From assembly GCF_001969815.1 (NCBI RefSeq), contig NZ_MRBK01000028.1, forward strand, positions 1 to 47,053: a stretch of DNA of 47,053 nt. The letters run 5' to 3'. How positions within the stretch are numbered: position 1 is the first letter of the stretch; the number at the start of each line of letters is the position of its first letter. The notes beneath the pieces were generated by a model. That model made no database searches. It saw nothing but the letters and a program-made list of their open reading frames with translations, and had not been told where the DNA came from. This document shows positions 43,689 through 47,053 of the stretch, piece by piece. A program made the translations under genes and the position numbers. The stretch comes from Bacillus swezeyi. Its GTDB lineage: Bacteria; Bacillota; Bacilli; Bacillales; Bacillaceae.

Positions 43689-45368
43689 TTAGAATAACCC
43701 TTTTGCCCTGCCGTTTTCATCCACATCCATTTGAAGTGCGGCTGGACGCTTGGGCAGTCCCGGCATCGTTAAAATGCTGCCGGTCAGGGCCACGATAAAG
43801 CCGGCGCCTGCAGACGGTTTTAATTCGCGGACGGTAATGAAAAAATCTTTCGGCCTTCCGGTTTTCTCCGGATCATCTGATAATGAATATTGGGTTTTCG
43901 CAACACATACAGGCAAATTTCCTAAACCGTTCTTTTTAATCTCCTGAAGCTGCTTTTTCGCCTTTTCTGTAAGCTTTACTCCTTCAGCTCCGTAAACGAT
44001 GCGTGAAACCTTTGCTAATTTGTCCTCGACCGAGTCGGTTAATTCGTATAAATAAGAAAACTGATGATCTTTATTCTCCAGTACATGGATGACTTCCTTG
44101 GCAAGATCCAGCCCGCCTTTTCCGCCCTCTTCCCACACATTGCACAAGGCAGCGGGGTGGCCGTGGTCCCTGCACCAGCCAAGCACGGTTTCAAGCTCTT
44201 TTTCCGTATCATGGACAAACCGGTTGACGGCTACAACATATGGGAGTCCGAAGGCGGAAATCGTTTCGATATGTTTTTCAAGGTTTTCGATTCCTTTTTT
44301 CAGTGGCTCTAACCCTTCTTTTTTCAAATCTTCAGCTGATGCTCCGCCGTGCATCTTCAGGGCTCTTACCGTGGCCACAATCACGACCGCTCCCGGCGTA
44401 AATCCGCCCGCTCTCGTTTTGATATGCATGAATTTTTCAGCCCCTAAATCAGCGCCGAAACCCGCTTCAGTGACGACATAATCAGCAAGCTTCGCAGCCA
44501 TTTTCGTCGCGATCAGGCTGTTTGCCCCGTGGGCGATGTTTGCAAACGGCCCGCCGTGAACGAGCGCAGGCGTTCCTTCAATCGTCTGGACGAGATTCGG
44601 CTTGATCGCGTCTTTTAGGAGCAGGGCGAGTGCGCCTTGCACCCCGAGCATCTCGACTGTTACCGGTTTTTGATCAGCAGTGTAGGCGACGATCATCGCT
44701 GCCAGGCGTTTTTTTAAATCATCCAAGTCTGTGGCAAGGCATAAAACGGCCATGATTTCAGAGGCCACCGTAATGTCAAAGCCGTCTTCACGCGGAAATC
44801 CGTTCGCTTTGCCGCCCAGGGCGATGACGGTTTCACGGAGCGCCCTGTCATTAAGGTCAAGGGTTCTTTTCCAGACAATTTTTCTGATATCAATGTTTAA
44901 TTCATTTCCTTGGTGAATATGATTGTCAATAAAAGCGGCTAAAGCGTTGTTCGCGGATGTAATCGCATGCATATCACCGGTAAAGTGAAGGTTGATGTCA
45001 TCCATCGGAAGCACCTGTGCATAGCCTCCTCCTGCTGCACCGCCTTTTAAACCCATAGTCGGTCCGAGAGACGGTTCTCTCAGCGCAACAATCGATTGCC
45101 TGCCAGCCTGCCAGAGCGCCTGGCTCAGCCCGACGGTGACGGTTGATTTCCCTTCACCGGCCGGAGTCGGGTTGATGGACGTCACCAAAATCACTTTTCC
45201 GTCAGGCTTATCTTTTAAGCGCTCAAATATTTTTAAAGAAATTTTCGCTTTCGTGCAACCAAAACACTCTAATTCTTCGTCATCTATAGAGAGTTGCCGA
45301 GCCACTTCAGCAATCGGTTTTAAATCAGTGCTTTGAGCGATTTCAATGTCTGATAAGCGGGATTTCAT
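43689..45368 (-). CDS. fhs: Formate-tetrahydrofolate ligase
   Basis: 559 aa from ATG 45368, the first with AAAGGAGG upstream (12 bases); longer frames are unsupported. P-loop TPAGEGKST, then [20 protein letters not shown], and [20 protein letters not shown], all conserved in the family. It makes 10-formyl-THF from formate, THF and ATP. B. subtilis 168 lacks this gene, while B. licheniformis relatives have it. It is divergent from metA. Confidence 0.96.
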   Translation of the reverse strand: MKSRLSDIEIAQSTDLKPIAEVARQLSIDDEELECFGCTKAKISLKIFERLKDKPDGKVILVTSINPTPAGEGKSTVTVGLSQALWQAGRQSIVALREPSLGPTMGLKGGAAGGGYAQVLPMDDINLHFTGDMHAITSANNALAAFIDNHIHQGNELNIDIRKIVWKRTLDLNDRALRETVIALGGKANGFPREDGFDITVASEIMAVLCLATDLDDLKKRLAAMIVAYTADQKPVTVEMLGVQGALALLLKDAIKPNLVQTIEGTPALVHGGPFANIAHGANSLIATKMAAKLADYVVTEAGFGADLGAEKFMHIKTRAGGFTPGAVVIVATVRALKMHGGASAEDLKKEGLEPLKKGIENLEKHIETISAFGLPYVVAVNRFVHDTEKELETVLGWCRDHGHPAALCNVWEEGGKGGLDLAKEVIHVLENKDHQFSYLYELTDSVEDKLAKVSRIVYGAEGVKLTEKAKKQLQEIKKNGLGNLPVCVAKTQYSLSDDPEKTGRPKDFFITVRELKPSAGAGFIVALTGSILTMPGLPKRPAALQMDVDENGRAKGLF

Positions 45369-45518
45369 AAAAAAGAGAAGCCTCCTTTTGGATATCACAT
45401 GATGGGTTTCCATATTTTTCACATACTTCTTTCATTGTAACACAATTCACACATTGAAATATCGCCAAAAAGTTCCTATAATGAAGAAAAATCAGCGGAG
45501 AAAACCGGAGGTGGCGTG

Positions 45519-46427
45519 TTGCCTATCAACATACCTATTGATTTGCCAGCAAAGCAGATTCTTGAAAGTGAAAATATTTTCGTCATGGATGAAAAACGGG
45601 CTTTCCATCAGGACATCAGACCTTTGAACATCGTGATTCTCAATCTGATGCCGCAGAAAATCAAAACGGAGACACAGCTTCTCAGGATGCTCGGAAATTC
45701 TCCTTTGCAGGTATATTTCACTTTTTTAATACCGTCTACACACACGCCAAAACATACACCAAGGCAGCATTTGGAACAGTTTTATACAACTTTTTCTTCG
45801 ATCAAAGACAAAAAATTCGACGGTATGATCATTACAGGGGCACCGATCGAACATCTGGCGTATGAAGAAGTGTCCTATTGGAAAGAGCTTCAGGAAATCT
45901 TGGACTGGAGCAAAACAAATGTCACATCAACGCTTCACATCTGCTGGGGGGCGCAAGCGGGGCTGTATCATCATTACGGCATCCGCAAAACCAGGCTGCC
46001 AAAAAAGGCATTTGGCGTTTTTGAACACAGAATCTTAGAAAAGAACGAAAGATTGGTCAGAGGGTTTGAAGAATTCTACTATGTCCCGCATTCCAGGCAT
46101 ACAGATATAAATATGGATGATTTAAAAGCCGTTCCCGATTTAAAGGTGCTCAGCATATCTGATGAAGCAGGCGTTTGTTTAATTGCTTCAAAAGATGAAA
46201 AACAGGTTTTTTTGACTGGACATCCTGAGTATGATACCGATACTCTTAAAGAAGAGTATGAAAGAGATCTATCCAGAAACTTAAAAATCGATCCGCCTGT
46301 TCACTATTTTAACGAAGGAGCGAACGGCACAGTGCCCGTCAATCGCTGGAAAGCCCATGCTGCTCTTTTGTTCATGAATTGGCTGAACTATTACGTCTAC
46401 CAGGAAACACCGTATGAGTGGAAATGA
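45519..46427 (+). CDS. metA: Homoserine O-acetyltransferase (MetA)
   Basis: 302 aa from TTG 45519, 7 bases after GGAGG, giving [14 protein letters not shown] as in B. subtilis; an adjacent GTG is an alternative. Catalytic nucleophile C142 in [16 protein letters not shown] places Glu at 111, the residue that selects acetyl-CoA over succinyl-CoA in the Bacillus enzyme. First committed step of methionine synthesis. It ends with YQETPYEW. Confidence 0.96.
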   Translation: MPINIPIDLPAKQILESENIFVMDEKRAFHQDIRPLNIVILNLMPQKIKTETQLLRMLGNSPLQVYFTFLIPSTHTPKHTPRQHLEQFYTTFSSIKDKKFDGMIITGAPIEHLAYEEVSYWKELQEILDWSKTNVTSTLHICWGAQAGLYHHYGIRKTRLPKKAFGVFEHRILEKNERLVRGFEEFYYVPHSRHTDINMDDLKAVPDLKVLSISDEAGVCLIASKDEKQVFLTGHPEYDTDTLKEEYERDLSRNLKIDPPVHYFNEGANGTVPVNRWKAHAALLFMNWLNYYVYQETPYEWK

Positions 46428-46509
46428 AATTCTCATGCTCTGGTCTGATGCAAGATATACAAAATGTGATAAAATACAGTTGGGTTAAGATTCCATAAAA
46501 AGTTTTGGA

Positions 46510-46568
46510 CAGCATCCATTTTGTTTCGGACGAATTTCCCCGGAACAAGGAAAGTTCCAGCATCCATT
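46510..46568 (+). repeat. Direct repeat and hairpin in the metA-ugtP spacer
   Basis: CAGCATCCATT occurs at 46510-46520 and 46558-46568; between them GGAAC/GTTCC forms a short hairpin (46542-46558). The rest of the 293-base spacer is A+T-rich with TAATAA and TATGAT minus-10-like boxes nearer ugtP. No known riboswitch recognised. Confidence 0.4.
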
Positions 46569-46720
46569 GTTTTCCTGTCGATCCAAACTTTAAAAATACC
46601 TTAATTTTTGTTCATCATTTATAATTAAAATAATAATTATGGTATGGTATGATTGGACATTGACTCCTGTTATTTTACTATTATAGCTCTTGTTGTTTGA
46701 ATTAATTGAGGTGAATATGT

Positions 46721-47053
46721 TTGAATACCAACAAAAATATATTAATTTTGACTGCAAATTACGGAAATGGCCATGTTCAAGTAGCCAAAACGCTCTACAA
46801 AGAGTGTGAAAGGCTCGGTTTTAAGAATGTAACTGTTTCGAATTTGTATCAAGAATCAAATCCGATTGTGTCTGATATTACCCAATATCTTTACCTGAAA
46901 AGTTTTTCAATCGGAAAGCAGTTTTATCGCCTTTTTTACTATGGTGTCGATAAAATTTACAATAAAAGAAAATTTAATATTTATTTTAAGATGGGAAACA
47001 AGCGGCTTGACCAGCTGGTTAAAAAACATCAGCCCGATATCATCATCAATACG
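46721..47053 (+). CDS. ugtP: Processive diacylglycerol glucosyltransferase UgtP (5' part)
   Basis: First 111 codons; the window ends inside the gene. TTG start after TTGAGGTG. ILILTANYGNGHVQVAKTLY is the N-terminal MGDG-synthase-type motif, followed by SNLYQESNPIVSDITQYLYL, nearly the same as B. subtilis UgtP (YpfP). It transfers glucose from UDP-glucose to diacylglycerol for glycolipid anchors and links nutrient status to cell division. Confidence 0.95.
   Translation, partial: MNTNKNILILTANYGNGHVQVAKTLYKECERLGFKNVTVSNLYQESNPIVSDITQYLYLKSFSIGKQFYRLFYYGVDKIYNKRKFNIYFKMGNKRLDQLVKKHQPDIIINT

Noticed and set aside
45369..45518. S-box (SAM) riboswitch upstream of metA
   Set aside because: The fhs-metA spacer is only 150 bases and lacks the conserved S-box core and a terminator.
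1..47053. tRNA or rRNA genes, CRISPR arrays
   Set aside because: I saw no cloverleaf at the kamA junction or elsewhere, no rRNA sequence and no regularly spaced repeats.

Overview
The window is a low-GC Firmicutes chromosome. From about 21.4 kb to the end, gene content and order match the ypm-ypf region of Bacillus subtilis (ypnP, ypmTSRQP, ilvA, yplPQ, ypkP-dfrA, ypjQP, ypiP, brxA, ilvD, ypgRQ, bsaA, metA, ugtP). The differences are fhs between bsaA and metA, a DegV gene between ypmP and ypmQ, and no thyB beside dfrA. This fits the B. licheniformis/paralicheniformis group; I cannot name the strain.

Region 1 (1-7.17 kb) is the right end of an integrated SPbeta-like element. It carries a large serine recombinase, a 10-cysteine peptide, a small unknown protein, a frameshifted SunI-like immunity gene, and an LXG/AHH polymorphic-toxin locus with SUKH and DUF4274 immunity-type genes, the toxin itself being frameshifted. 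The other end lies outside the window.

Region 2 (7.14-13.15 kb) is the sporulation operon yodT-yodS-yodR-yodQ-yodP(ablB)-kamA, transcribed leftward from a promoter that looks sigma-E dependent. The element of region 1 sits inside kamA. The gene keeps its radical-SAM part but loses the 3' third, including the PLP-lysine motif, and the recombinase starts 40 bp past the cut, in the same direction and with no terminator between. This is the arrangement expected of a sporulation intervening element (compare skin in sigK and SPbeta in spsM), here in a metabolic gene. It is the most interesting feature of the window.

Region 3 (13.3-21.2 kb) is an MFS transporter gene cut in two. The 3' part (13.31-14.48 kb, several frameshifts) and the 5' part (20.97-21.20 kb) flank about 6.5 kb of accessory DNA: toxin remnants, a small membrane protein, a secreted protein, a 34-aa peptide, a rap gene with an early TGA plus an intact phr gene predicting ERMAT, a truncated ATP-dependent DNA ligase, a GNAT acetyltransferase and a broken YkgJ-type gene. 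No integrase is seen in it.

Region 4 (21.3-47 kb) is ordinary core genome: oxidative repair (msrAB with a probable Spx promoter, brxA, bsaA), a MarR regulator, a diguanylate cyclase, a MATE pump, the ypm lipoprotein/membrane cluster with the Sco copper chaperone, branched-chain amino acid synthesis (ilvA, ilvD with CodY-like boxes), one-carbon and methionine synthesis (dfrA, fhs, metA), and the start of ugtP. Points of interest are an EBP-type regulator (yplP) with no GAFTGA loop and a strong palindromic operator over its promoter, and a hairpin that buries the brxA ribosome binding site.
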